From Angustibacter sp. Root456 (lineage in GTDB: Bacteria > Actinomycetota > Actinomycetes > Actinomycetales > Angustibacteraceae): 39,434 nucleotides of DNA. The translations under genes were made by a program, and so were the position numbers. A model generated the notes under the pieces. That model was not told where the DNA came from. It did not search any database and was given only the letters and a program-made list of their open reading frames with translations. The first letter of the stretch is position 1. Each line of letters opens with the position of its first letter. The stretch lies in NCBI RefSeq assembly GCF_001426435.1, contig NZ_LMER01000004.1:34817-74250 (forward strand), written 5' to 3'. This document shows positions 15,666 through 23,804 of this stretch, piece after piece.

Positions 15666-16292
15666 GTGAGCGAGCGAGTCGAGGTGTCGGTGGCCGACCT
15701 GGCGCGGGGTGCGGCCTACCCGTGGCTGACCGCCGTGGTGGTCCCCCGCCCGATCGCCTGGGTGAGCACGGTGTCGGCGGACGGCACGGTGAACCTCGCG
15801 CCGCACTCGTTCTTCACGGTCGCCTCCGCCGAGCCACCGGTGGTCAGCTTCACGTCGGTGCGCACCAAGGACTCGCTGCGCAACATCCGCGCCACCGGCG
15901 AGTTCGTCGTCAACCTGGCACCGCGTGCGCTGGCCGAGCAGGTCAACCGCACCGGCACCGACTACCCGCCTGACGTCGACGAGCTGGCCGAGGCCGGGCT
16001 GACGGCGGAGCCGAGCACCGTCGTCCGGCCGCCGCGGGTGGCCGAGTCTCCCGTCGCGCTGGAGTGCGTGGCCGCCGGTGAGCACCGGTTCAGCGACGAT
16101 CCCGAGCGCGGCAGCACGGTCGTGTTCGGTCGGGTGGTGCACCTGTCGGTGGCCCGGCACGTTCTGGCCGACGACGGCCTGCCGGACGTCACGCGCCTGG
16201 CGCCGGCGAGCCGGCTGGGCCGCGACGAGTGGGCCGCGCTCGGCGAGGTGTTCGAGCTGTGCCGCGCCCGCTACGGCGCCTCAAGCGGCTGA
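15666..16292 (+). CDS. Flavin reductase-like (FMN-binding split barrel) protein
   Basis: This 208-residue protein has the flavin-reductase-like split-barrel signature: PRPIAWVSTVSADGTVNLAPHSFF, then PPVVSFTSVRTKDSLRNIRATGEFVVN, and the late GRVVHLSV. Such proteins bind FMN and reduce it with NAD(P)H, often to feed a flavin-dependent oxygenase. No partner oxygenase is adjacent, so the substrate is unknown. The start was chosen by the leaderless box. Confidence 0.9.
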   Translation: MSERVEVSVADLARGAAYPWLTAVVVPRPIAWVSTVSADGTVNLAPHSFFTVASAEPPVVSFTSVRTKDSLRNIRATGEFVVNLAPRALAEQVNRTGTDYPPDVDELAEAGLTAEPSTVVRPPRVAESPVALECVAAGEHRFSDDPERGSTVVFGRVVHLSVARHVLADDGLPDVTRLAPASRLGRDEWAALGEVFELCRARYGASSG

Positions 16293-16315
16293 GGGATCGT
16301 GCCGACACACCGGCC

Positions 16316-17632
16316 ATGACGTTGCTGTCGGCGCGCGGTGCCGCGCTCATGGGTGCCATGGTCGCGCTGCTGGCCTTGACCGGGTTGGCAGGCAGTGCCG
16401 CCCACGCCACGGTCCCCTCGGCGACGACCGCGTCCGCGACCGCGTCCGCGACCGCGTCGCCGGCGCTCGCCCGCAGCCCGATCGCGGGTGACCCGGCCCA
16501 CCCGTACAGCGACCCGATCTGGTTCCCGCTGCGCGATCCTGCGCGGGTCTCGTGCGTGGTCAGCAACTGCACCGACCCGCTGTACCACGGCTACCAGGCG
16601 ATCGACTGGCTCGGCCAGCTCGACGCGCCCGTGCACCCGGCGGGTGCGGGCGTGTTCCACGTCGGAGCGGTGACCACGGCCTGTCCGGCCAGCGGTGTCA
16701 CCGCCGGTACGTGGGCCTGGGTCGACCACGGGCCGGCCGGTGTGACGCGCTACGACCACCTGAACCGCCTCCTCGCGAAGGAGGGGCAGCTCGTCACCCC
16801 GGCGACGGTCATGGCGACCATGGGCCACAACGGCAACACCTACCCGTGCAAGACGAACTACCTGCACCTGCAGTACCGCGGCGAGCGGTTGAGCGGCCCG
16901 ATCCTGCCGGTGCCTTCGATGCGAGCGTGCTCGGGTACCCAGCCCATCAGCCTGCCCTCGGCCATGGGGTTCACCGCCGGGTGGAACTCCATCAAGCCCA
17001 ACGTGCACTACACGCCGACCGTGGGTGACGACTGCCTGCCGAGCTCGTGGTCGCTGACGCCGTCGCGGCCCACGCTGTCGGCTCTTCGGGGCGTCAGCTC
17101 GGTACGCGTCACCCCCTCGGCTCGGCCCTCCGGCGTCACCGCGGTGCGGGTACGCATCGAGCTGTACCACCCCACGCTGAAGGCGTACGGTCTGCCGAAG
17201 TACCGCACCATCCCCGCCACTCAGCGGGCCACCACGTTCTCCAGCCTGCTCCCGGGCCGCACCTACCGGTTCTCGCTCGCGTTCCACAACGCCAGTGGCT
17301 GGAGCGCCTGGGCGCCGGCCCGGACGGCGGTGCCCGCCGAGCGCCCGAGCACCCCGCGGTTTCGGGGCGTGAGCGCCTCGTCGAGCACGATCAGCCACCT
17401 GTGGTACCGCAGCACCAGCCGAGGCACCGACCCGGCGACCTACGTCGCAGCACGACGGTGCTACGTCCACGGAGCGTGGCGGTCGTGGACCTACGCCCGC
17501 GTGGCGGTGCCGAAGATCAGCCAGCAGTGGCGTGGCCTGCCCCGGCACACGACCTGCCAGGTGACGGTGCGGGCCTACAACGTCATGGGACACAGCGGCT
17601 GGCAGACCCGCAAGTCCATCCGCACGACCTGA
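16316..17632 (+). CDS. Secreted LytM/M23-like protein with a C-terminal fibronectin-III-like part
   Basis: This 438-residue exported protein has a signal peptide at residues 1-31 (hydrophobic LMGAMVALLALTGLAG, cleavage near AHA). A Thr/Ala/Ser linker follows. Residues about 60-205 look like an M23 peptidase (LytM) fold: GYQAIDW...VHPAGAGVF, RYDHLN (H148) and NYLHLQY. The usual metal/catalytic set is partly lost. The first His of HxxxD is Y93 (Asp97 kept), and the first His of HxH is Y182 (His184 kept). Residues about 260-435 hold one or two fibronectin-type-III-like repeats (GRTYRFSLAFHNASGWSAWA; CQVTVRAYNVMGHSGW). It may bind cell wall or glycan rather than cut peptide. The ATG at 16316 gives a clean signal peptide. 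Confidence 0.75.
   Translation: MTLLSARGAALMGAMVALLALTGLAGSAAHATVPSATTASATASATASPALARSPIAGDPAHPYSDPIWFPLRDPARVSCVVSNCTDPLYHGYQAIDWLGQLDAPVHPAGAGVFHVGAVTTACPASGVTAGTWAWVDHGPAGVTRYDHLNRLLAKEGQLVTPATVMATMGHNGNTYPCKTNYLHLQYRGERLSGPILPVPSMRACSGTQPISLPSAMGFTAGWNSIKPNVHYTPTVGDDCLPSSWSLTPSRPTLSALRGVSSVRVTPSARPSGVTAVRVRIELYHPTLKAYGLPKYRTIPATQRATTFSSLLPGRTYRFSLAFHNASGWSAWAPARTAVPAERPSTPRFRGVSASSSTISHLWYRSTSRGTDPATYVAARRCYVHGAWRSWTYARVAVPKISQQWRGLPRHTTCQVTVRAYNVMGHSGWQTRKSIRTT
16426..16461. repeat. 12-bp tandem repeat in the linker of the M23-like gene
   Basis: GACCGCGTCCGC occurs twice in tandem, followed by a third copy that diverges at its end. It encodes a Thr-Ala-Ser-Ala linker after the signal peptide, which may vary in length between strains. 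Confidence 0.75.
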
Positions 17633-17642
17633 CGGCCCGGCC

Positions 17643-18425
17643 TCACAGGCGCTGCCAGGCCGGCTTGCCGGCCCAGACCTCGCGGTAGTAGTCCAGGCGC
17701 TGCAGCCGGCCGGCGGCCGCGCCGTCGAGCAGCACCGTGACGTGCGGGTGCAGCTGCAGCACCGACGCCGGCCAGCTGGCCGTCACCGGACCCTCGACGC
17801 AGGCGGCCACGGCCCCGGCCTTGGCCGCTCCCTCGGCGAGCAGCACCAGGTGGCGCGCCTGCAGGATGGTGCCGAGACCCTGGGTGATCACGTGCCGCGG
17901 CACGTCGCCCACGGAGCCGAAGAACCGCGCGTTGTCGGCCCGGGTCTGGGCCGTGAGCGTCTTGACCCGCGTACGCGACGCGAGCGATGAGCCCGGCTCG
18001 TTGAACGCCAGGTGACCGTCGCGGCCGATACCCAGCAGCTGCACGTCGATGCCTCCGGCGGCGGCGATCGCCTGCTCGTAGGCGACGCAGGCGCCGGCGA
18101 CGTCGGTGGCGTGGCCGTCGGGCCCGTGCACGCGCGCCGGGTCGAGGTCGACCCGGCTCACGAGCTCGCGCCCGATCACCTCGCGGTAGGACTGCGGGTG
18201 GCCCGGCGGCAGTCCCAGGTACTCGTCGAGCAGGAACGCGCTGGCTCGCTGCAACGAGACCTCGCCGCGCGCGTGCGCGGCCGCGAGCGCGTCGTAGACG
18301 CTCAGCGGACTGGACCCCGTGGCGAGCCCGAGCACCGGGTCGGCGGTGCGACGCAGCAGGTCGGTGATCACCGCCACCACGAGCTCGGCTCGCTGCACGG
18401 CGTCGTCCAGCACGACGACCTCCAT
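17643..18425 (-). CDS. nagB: Glucosamine-6-phosphate deaminase
   Basis: This 260-residue enzyme converts glucosamine-6-phosphate to fructose-6-phosphate and ammonia, the last step of the pathway encoded here. Family motifs are GLATGSSPLSVYDAL (phosphate binding), FLLDEYLGLP (catalytic Asp), GIGRDGHLAFNEPGSS (Asp, His and Glu of the active site) and the C-terminal YYREVW. Its ATG overlaps the nagA stop (TGATG), so it is the last gene of the operon. It converges with the M23-like gene with a 10-bp gap. Confidence 0.95.
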   Translation of the reverse strand: MEVVVLDDAVQRAELVVAVITDLLRRTADPVLGLATGSSPLSVYDALAAAHARGEVSLQRASAFLLDEYLGLPPGHPQSYREVIGRELVSRVDLDPARVHGPDGHATDVAGACVAYEQAIAAAGGIDVQLLGIGRDGHLAFNEPGSSLASRTRVKTLTAQTRADNARFFGSVGDVPRHVITQGLGTILQARHLVLLAEGAAKAGAVAACVEGPVTASWPASVLQLHPHVTVLLDGAAAGRLQRLDYYREVWAGKPAWQRL

Positions 18426-19552
18426 CAGACCGCGTCCACGGCGCGACCACCCACGAGGACGCGCTGCACCTCGAGCCGGTCGTCGAGCACCACGACGTCC
18501 GCCGGGCCGCCGGGCCGCAGCACCCCCAGGTCAGGTGGCCCACTGCGCAGCAGGCGTGCCGGGCCTGCCGTCGCGGCCGCGAGCGCTTCGAGCTCCGACG
18601 CGCCACAGCGCACGGCCTCGCGCACGCACCCGGCGAGCGACGCCACGCTGCCGGCGAGCACGCCGTCGTCGTCCCGCGCGACGCCGTGGTGCACCACCAC
18701 CTCGCGCTCCCCCAGCCGGTAGTGCCCGTCACCGCAGCCGGCCGCGGCCATCGCGTCGGTCACGAGCACCCACCGACCCGGCGCTGCGGCCAGCGCGAGG
18801 CGCACCCACTCGTCCGCGAGGTGCACGCCGTCGCAGATCAGCTGCACGACGACGTCGCCTCGCGTCAGCGCGACCGCGGCCGGCCCCGGTTCGCGCGCCG
18901 ACACCGCCGGCATCGCGTTGCCGAGGTGGGTGACCGTACGGGCGCCGGCGTCGAACGCCGCGTGCGCCTGGGCCGCCGAGCAGGTCGTGTGGCCCACGGA
19001 GACGAGCCACCCGCGCCCCGCGGCCCAGCGGATCACGGCCAACGCGTCAGGCAGCTCGGGTGCGATGGTGAGGGCGACGACACCGTCGCCGGCCACGAGG
19101 TGCTCCAGCTCCTCGACCGCGGGGCGGCGCAGCGCGTCGCGCCGGTGGACGCCGGCCCGCTCCGGCGCGAGGTACGGGCCCTCCAGCGCGGCGCCGAGCA
19201 GCCGAGCCGCACCTGGTACGGCGCGAGCGCGGTGGCGAGCGACCTGCTCCAGCGCGCGTCGCGTGACCCCGAGCGGCGAGGTGACGAGGTTCGCCACGAA
19301 GCTGGTGACACCGTCGCGGGCGAGCGCCTGACGGGCCGCGACCCAGTCGTCGTCATCGGCGCTGATGAGGTCGCAGCCGCCGTACCCGTTGACCTGCAGG
19401 TCGACCAGCCCCGGTACGGCCAGGCCACGGCCGCCGCCGGGCAGGCCGACATCGACCACTCGCTCACCCTGCACCGCGACGTCGCCGTCGACGAGCGCGC
19501 CGTCGACCATCGCCTGCGCGCACCCGAGGCGACGCACCACGTCGTCGGTCAC
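18425..19552 (-). CDS. nagA: N-acetylglucosamine-6-phosphate deacetylase
   Basis: This 375-residue amidohydrolase removes acetate from GlcNAc-6-P to feed NagB. The N-terminal metal-loop motif is VDLQVNGYGG. Its Q-x-N replaces H-x-H, as in E. coli NagA (single-metal form). Other ligands and catalytic residues are in ALEGPYLAPERAGVH (Glu), VGHTTCS (His), THLGNAMP (His) and LVTDAMAAAG (Asp). The GTG start at 19552 overlaps the stop of the ROK kinase (GTGA). A longer frame upstream is the shadow of that kinase gene. Confidence 0.93.
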   Translation of the reverse strand: MTDDVVRRLGCAQAMVDGALVDGDVAVQGERVVDVGLPGGGRGLAVPGLVDLQVNGYGGCDLISADDDDWVAARQALARDGVTSFVANLVTSPLGVTRRALEQVARHRARAVPGAARLLGAALEGPYLAPERAGVHRRDALRRPAVEELEHLVAGDGVVALTIAPELPDALAVIRWAAGRGWLVSVGHTTCSAAQAHAAFDAGARTVTHLGNAMPAVSAREPGPAAVALTRGDVVVQLICDGVHLADEWVRLALAAAPGRWVLVTDAMAAAGCGDGHYRLGEREVVVHHGVARDDDGVLAGSVASLAGCVREAVRCGASELEALAAATAGPARLLRSGPPDLGVLRPGGPADVVVLDDRLEVQRVLVGGRAVDAV

Positions 19553-20502
19553 GACACCTCCTGAGCCGAGGGCAGGTCGTCGACCAACCTGCCACGGGCC
19601 ATCCACGCGGCGCCGAGGGCGGCCACCGGCGCCCTGCGGCCGAGCAGCTCAACCCGACCCGACAGGCCGAGCGCGGCCATGAGCGGCGCCGTCGCCTCCT
19701 GCCGGCGCAGGGCTGCGCGCACCGCCTCGAGCAATGGCCGCCCCACCTCGGTGACGCCGCCCGCGAGCACCACGGTCTCGACGTCCCAGGTGAGCACCAG
19801 CAATCGCACCGCGGCGGCTACGCCGGCGCTGAACCGCTCCACGGCAGCCGCCGCCGCCGCGTCACCAGCTGCCGCGGCCTGCCAGGGGCTCGTCGCCGGA
19901 TGCCCGGCACCCGGGGTCCACGCCGCGGCGAGCGCGGCCCCGGAGGCGATGGTCTCCAAGCAGCCCCGCTGTCCGCACGAGCACGCCATGCCGGCCGGGT
20001 CGACGGGCACGTGCCCGATCTCGCCGGCGGCGCCGCGCGCCCCGCGGTGCAGCCGGCCGCCGAGCACCAGGCCAGCGGCAAGGCCCGTGCCGATGCTCAG
20101 CAGCGCGAGGTCACCGCCGACGGGCCGCAGCGTGTGGGCTCCGAGCGCGGCGGCGTTGACGTCGTTCTCCACCACCACGGGCACGCCCAACCGCTCGCGC
20201 AGCCCGCCCGCGAGCTCGGTCGGCTGGTCGTGCAGACCGAGGTTCACCGCGTGCGAGACGCGTCCGGCGCTCGCGTCGACGAGGCCGGGCACGCCGACGC
20301 CGACGCCGGCCAGGGCCGCGGGCGCCACACCTGCCCGGTGGGCGGCCTCGGTGACCGCTCGCACCACGGTGTCGACCACTCCGCGCTCCCCACGTCGCGT
20401 GCCGAGCCGGGCGCGGCCGAGCACGCGCAGACGCTCGTCGGCGACGACCGCGAGCACCTTCGTGCCGCCGACGTCGACGCCGGCGACCAGCGCAGCGCCC
20501 AT
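19549..20502 (-). CDS. ROK family sugar kinase, probable N-acetylglucosamine kinase
   Basis: This 317-residue kinase of the ROK family has the phosphate-loop motif VAGVDVGGTKVLAVV. It also has VENDVNAAALGAH (catalytic Asp), IGTGLAAGLVLGG and the zinc motif GEIGHVPVDPAG...CSCGQRGCLE. Placed between nagZ and nagA, it most likely makes GlcNAc-6-P from the GlcNAc released by NagZ. A glucose, N-acetylmannosamine or MurNAc specificity cannot be excluded by sequence reading. ATG 20502 overlaps the nagZ stop. The frame upstream of this ATG is not used. Confidence 0.85.
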   Translation of the reverse strand: MGAALVAGVDVGGTKVLAVVADERLRVLGRARLGTRRGERGVVDTVVRAVTEAAHRAGVAPAALAGVGVGVPGLVDASAGRVSHAVNLGLHDQPTELAGGLRERLGVPVVVENDVNAAALGAHTLRPVGGDLALLSIGTGLAAGLVLGGRLHRGARGAAGEIGHVPVDPAGMACSCGQRGCLETIASGAALAAAWTPGAGHPATSPWQAAAAGDAAAAAAVERFSAGVAAAVRLLVLTWDVETVVLAGGVTEVGRPLLEAVRAALRRQEATAPLMAALGLSGRVELLGRRAPVAALGAAWMARGRLVDDLPSAQEVS

Positions 20503-21992
20503 CAGCGCCCCTCGGCCAGCAGGCGGTCGAGCGCCTGCGCCGACGCCTGGGAGGCACCGCGGGTGCACACGGTCGTGAGCCCCTCGACGAGCGGCTCAGG
20601 GTCCGGCCACCCCATCTCGACGAGCACCGCATCGGGTCGGCGGGCCGCGACGCGCTCGATCACGGCTCTGGCCCAGGCCTGGCGACCGGCGTCGCGCACG
20701 AGCACCACCACCGGACGATCGTCGAGGCGCGCCACGGGGTCGTCATCGGGGCCGACGTCGAGGTCGTCAGGGGGGCCGACGTCGTCCGGGCTCATCGCGA
20801 CGAGCTCACCACCGGCGAGCACCCGGCCGTCTACGGGTAGCCCCCAAGGCACGTGACCCACCGCCTGGTTGCTTCCGCCGTCGAGCTGCAGCACCTGGGC
20901 GCCGGTGCGCGCCGAGAGGGAGCCGGTCACCGACAGCGCGAGCGTGGCGGCCTCCGCGCTCGCCTGCGGCGCCGGGGCGGCCTGAGCGAGCGCGCGCAGC
21001 CCGGCGAGCCGCGCGCTCGCGGTGTCGACGCGGTCCGCGGCCTCGCGCAGGCGGCCGAGGGGCAGAGTGCCGTCCGCCACCGCGTCGGTGACGGCCGCGA
21101 CCACGGCCTCGAGCGAGGCGTCAGCGAGGCCGGGGCCGAGGCACAGCAGGTCGGCGCCCGCGCGCAGCGCCAGCACCGCCGCGGCGGGTACGCCACGGCC
21201 GGCGCTCGCGCCGCGCATGTCGAGAGCGTCGCTCACCACGAGGCCCTCGAAGCCGAGCTCCTCGCGCAGCAGCCGGGTGGCCGCGGGGCTGAAGGTGGCC
21301 GGCGCGCAGGCATCGAGCGCGCGCAGCACGACGTGCGAGGTCATCACGGCCACCGCACCGGCCGCGATGCCGGCGGCGAACGGCGGCAGCTCGCGCTCGC
21401 GCAGCACCTCCAGCGGTCGGTCGACCACCGGCAGGTCGAGGTGGGAGTCGGCTGCGGTGTCGCCGTGGCCGGGAAAGTGCTTCAGGCAGGCGCCGGCTCC
21501 GGCTGCCTGCAGCCCCCGCACCCAGGCGGCGACGTGCCGGCTGCAGGCGCCGGCGTCCGCTCCGAAGCTGCGGACGCCGATCACGGGGTTCGCGGGGTTG
21601 GAGTTGACGTCAGCGACGGGGCCGAGGTCGAGGTCGACGCCGTGAGCGAGCAGCTGGGTACCGATGTCGCCGCCCACCATCGAGGTGAGCCGCTCGTCGT
21701 CCGCAGCCCCGAGCACCGCCGCGCCGGCGTGCGGGCTGCCGGTGCGGTAGTACAGGCGCGTGACGTCACCACCCTCCTCGTCGAGCGTCGTGATCGCCTC
21801 GGGCCTCGCGGCGTGGACGGCGGCCGTGGCCCGGCCCACCTGGGCGAGGTCGCGCACGTTGTCGCCGTAGAGGCAGACTCCGCCCAGGCCACGCTCCAGC
21901 CGAGCGAGGAGCCAGGGCGGCACCACCGGCCCGCTGAACGACGCGAGCAGCACGCGATGCGCGAGGGCGGTGACGTCGAGGGAGCCGGTCAC
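20502..21992 (-). CDS. nagZ: Glycoside hydrolase family 3 beta-N-acetylhexosaminidase (NagZ-type)
   Basis: This 496-residue protein has a GH3 N-terminal TIM barrel. The NagZ hallmark KHFPGHGDTAADSH carries the loop His-Asp dyad, and VVSDALDMRG carries the nucleophile Asp. TLDEEGGDVTRL and GPVADVNSNPANPVIGVRSFG are substrate-pocket motifs. About 160 C-terminal residues lie beyond the barrel and end in a Rossmann-like segment (RPVVVLVRDAGRQAWARAV), as in two-domain Gram-positive NagZ. No signal peptide is visible, so it should act in the cytoplasm on sugars brought in by the adjacent transporter. The GTG start at 21992 lies 2 bp before the permease stop region. Confidence 0.9.
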   Translation of the reverse strand: MTGSLDVTALAHRVLLASFSGPVVPPWLLARLERGLGGVCLYGDNVRDLAQVGRATAAVHAARPEAITTLDEEGGDVTRLYYRTGSPHAGAAVLGAADDERLTSMVGGDIGTQLLAHGVDLDLGPVADVNSNPANPVIGVRSFGADAGACSRHVAAWVRGLQAAGAGACLKHFPGHGDTAADSHLDLPVVDRPLEVLRERELPPFAAGIAAGAVAVMTSHVVLRALDACAPATFSPAATRLLREELGFEGLVVSDALDMRGASAGRGVPAAAVLALRAGADLLCLGPGLADASLEAVVAAVTDAVADGTLPLGRLREAADRVDTASARLAGLRALAQAAPAPQASAEAATLALSVTGSLSARTGAQVLQLDGGSNQAVGHVPWGLPVDGRVLAGGELVAMSPDDVGPPDDLDVGPDDDPVARLDDRPVVVLVRDAGRQAWARAVIERVAARRPDAVLVEMGWPDPEPLVEGLTTVCTRGASQASAQALDRLLAEGR

Positions 21993-21993
21993 G

Positions 21994-22848
21994 TCAGCCC
22001 TTCACCGCGCCGGACACCAGGCCACCGGCCATCCGCCCCTGCACGAGCAGGAAGAACACGATCACCGGGATGGTCATGAGGGTGGAGCCGGCCATGATCG
22101 CGCCCCAGTCGGTGCCGCTGTTGACCTGCTTGAACGAGCGCAGCCACACCGGCAGGGTGAGGTGGTCGGGACGGTTCATGAGCACCAGCGCCATGACGAA
22201 CTCGTTCCAGGCCTGGATGAAGGCGAAGACGCCGGTGGCGACCAAGCCCGGCCCGATGAGCGGCAGCGTCACCGAGCGGAACGAACGCAGGCGGGAGCAG
22301 CCGTCGATCATCGCCGCCTCCTCGAGCTCGACCGGGATGCCCGCGACGAAGCCCCGCAGGGTCCAGATCGTGAAGGGCAGCACCGTCGCGACGTAGACCG
22401 CGGTGAGGCCCAGCACGGTGTTGGTGAGCCGCCAGCCGTCGAGCAGCCGGAACATCGAGATGATGAGCGCCTCCCCCGGCAGCATCTGCACGACGAGGAT
22501 GACCAGGACGAACCACCGCCGGCCGACGAACCGGAACCGGGTCACGGCCAGTGCGGCCAGCAGCGCGATCACGAGCGCCACGACCACCGTCGCCACCGTC
22601 ACCACCAGGCTGGTCCGCAGCGCCGACAGGAACGGGAACTGCCCGCCTCCGTGCAGCACCTCGCGGTAGTTGCGCGCGGTGCCGGGCCACGGCACGAAGG
22701 TCGGCTCGGGACTGCGGATGAGATTGCCCGGCAGGAACGACGTGCTCACCATCCAGTAGACGGGGAACACCGAGCAGACGAGCACGAGCACGCCGGCGAG
22801 GTTGAGCCCGGCGCGTCGCAGCGGGGTGGTGCGGCGTCCGCCGTTCAC
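21994..22848 (-). CDS. ABC sugar transporter permease (MalG type)
   Basis: This 284-residue inner-membrane permease has six predicted helices. The first is VLVLVCSVFPVYWMV. The ATPase-contact EAA loop is EEAAMIDGCSRLRSFRSVTLPL (about residues 180-200), and the late helices are VFAFIQAWNEFVMALVLM and TIPVIVFFLLVQG. It pairs with the upstream MalF-type permease, whose stop overlaps its start by 4 bases. No ATPase gene is in the operon, so it likely uses a shared one of the MsiK kind, as in actinobacterial Das/Ngc chitosugar systems. Confidence 0.92.
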   Translation of the reverse strand: MNGGRRTTPLRRAGLNLAGVLVLVCSVFPVYWMVSTSFLPGNLIRSPEPTFVPWPGTARNYREVLHGGGQFPFLSALRTSLVVTVATVVVALVIALLAALAVTRFRFVGRRWFVLVILVVQMLPGEALIISMFRLLDGWRLTNTVLGLTAVYVATVLPFTIWTLRGFVAGIPVELEEAAMIDGCSRLRSFRSVTLPLIGPGLVATGVFAFIQAWNEFVMALVLMNRPDHLTLPVWLRSFKQVNSGTDWGAIMAGSTLMTIPVIVFFLLVQGRMAGGLVSGAVKG

Positions 22849-23738
22849 AGCGCCTCCTCCCGGACCACCTGGCGCACGTAGACGAACGAGGCGGCCAACA
22901 TGATCACGACGAGGATGACGGCGATGGCGCTGCCGGTGTCGAAGCGGCCCTGGGCCACACCGACCTGGTAGATGTACACGCCGATGGTGCTGGTCTCGGC
23001 AGTGATGCCGCCGGAGTCCTGCAGTGCGAAGATCTGCGTGAACACGCGCAGGTCCCAGATCACCTCGAGCATGGTGAGGATCAGCACCACCGGTCGCAGC
23101 AGGGCGTACGTGATGTGCCGAAAGCGTTGCGCCGCAGTGGCTCCGTCCAGCTCAGCTGCCTCCATGAGCTCCTCGGGCACCTGGCTCAGCGCGGCGTAGA
23201 GGGTGAACGCCACGAAGGGCACCGCCTGCCAGGTGATCACCACCGTAGCCACTGCGAAGAACGACAGCGGCTGGATGAGCCAGGAGTGGCCCGTCATGTC
23301 CATGCCCGCCGCGGTGAGCAGCCAGTTGACGATCCCGTACTGGGTGTCGAACATCCAGCCCCAGATCACGATGGCCGTCAGCGCCGGCATGGCCCACGCC
23401 AGGAGCAGACCGACGCTCACCACCGCTCGCATCACCCGGCCCAGCCGCAGCAGCAGCAGGGCCACCAGCAGGCCGAGCGCCATCGTCAGCACGACGTTCA
23501 CGGCGCAGAAGGCGATGCTGCGAGCGAGCACGAGCCAGAACTGCCGGTCGGACAGCACTGCGGTGTAGTTGTCGAGACCGACGAACTCCGGCGGCTTGCC
23601 GAACACCTGGGCCCGACCGAACTCCTGCGTCGACATGACGAGCAGGCGCACCAGCGGGTAGCCGGTGAGCACCGCCAGCACGGCGACCGCCGGCACGAGC
23701 AGCAGGTGAGGCACGGACGGGCGGTACCGCCGGCGCAT
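22845..23738 (-). CDS. ABC sugar transporter permease (MalF type)
   Basis: This 297-residue permease has six helices (first LLLVPAVAVLAVLTGYPLV). The large periplasmic loop begins FVGLDNYTAVLSDRQFW, and the EAA motif is EELMEAAELDGATAAQRFRHI. These are standard for the first permease of carbohydrate ABC importers. It lies between the binding-protein gene and the MalG-type gene. ATG 23738 is used; the frame continues a little upstream but offers no start with a ribosome site. Confidence 0.92.
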   Translation of the reverse strand: MRRRYRPSVPHLLLVPAVAVLAVLTGYPLVRLLVMSTQEFGRAQVFGKPPEFVGLDNYTAVLSDRQFWLVLARSIAFCAVNVVLTMALGLLVALLLLRLGRVMRAVVSVGLLLAWAMPALTAIVIWGWMFDTQYGIVNWLLTAAGMDMTGHSWLIQPLSFFAVATVVITWQAVPFVAFTLYAALSQVPEELMEAAELDGATAAQRFRHITYALLRPVVLILTMLEVIWDLRVFTQIFALQDSGGITAETSTIGVYIYQVGVAQGRFDTGSAIAVILVVIMLAASFVYVRQVVREEAL

Positions 23739-23804
23739 GGCCGCACCGCCCGTCCTGGCCTGGACCTTGAGGTGGATGACGACTCCCCTGGTCTGATCGC
23801 CGCG

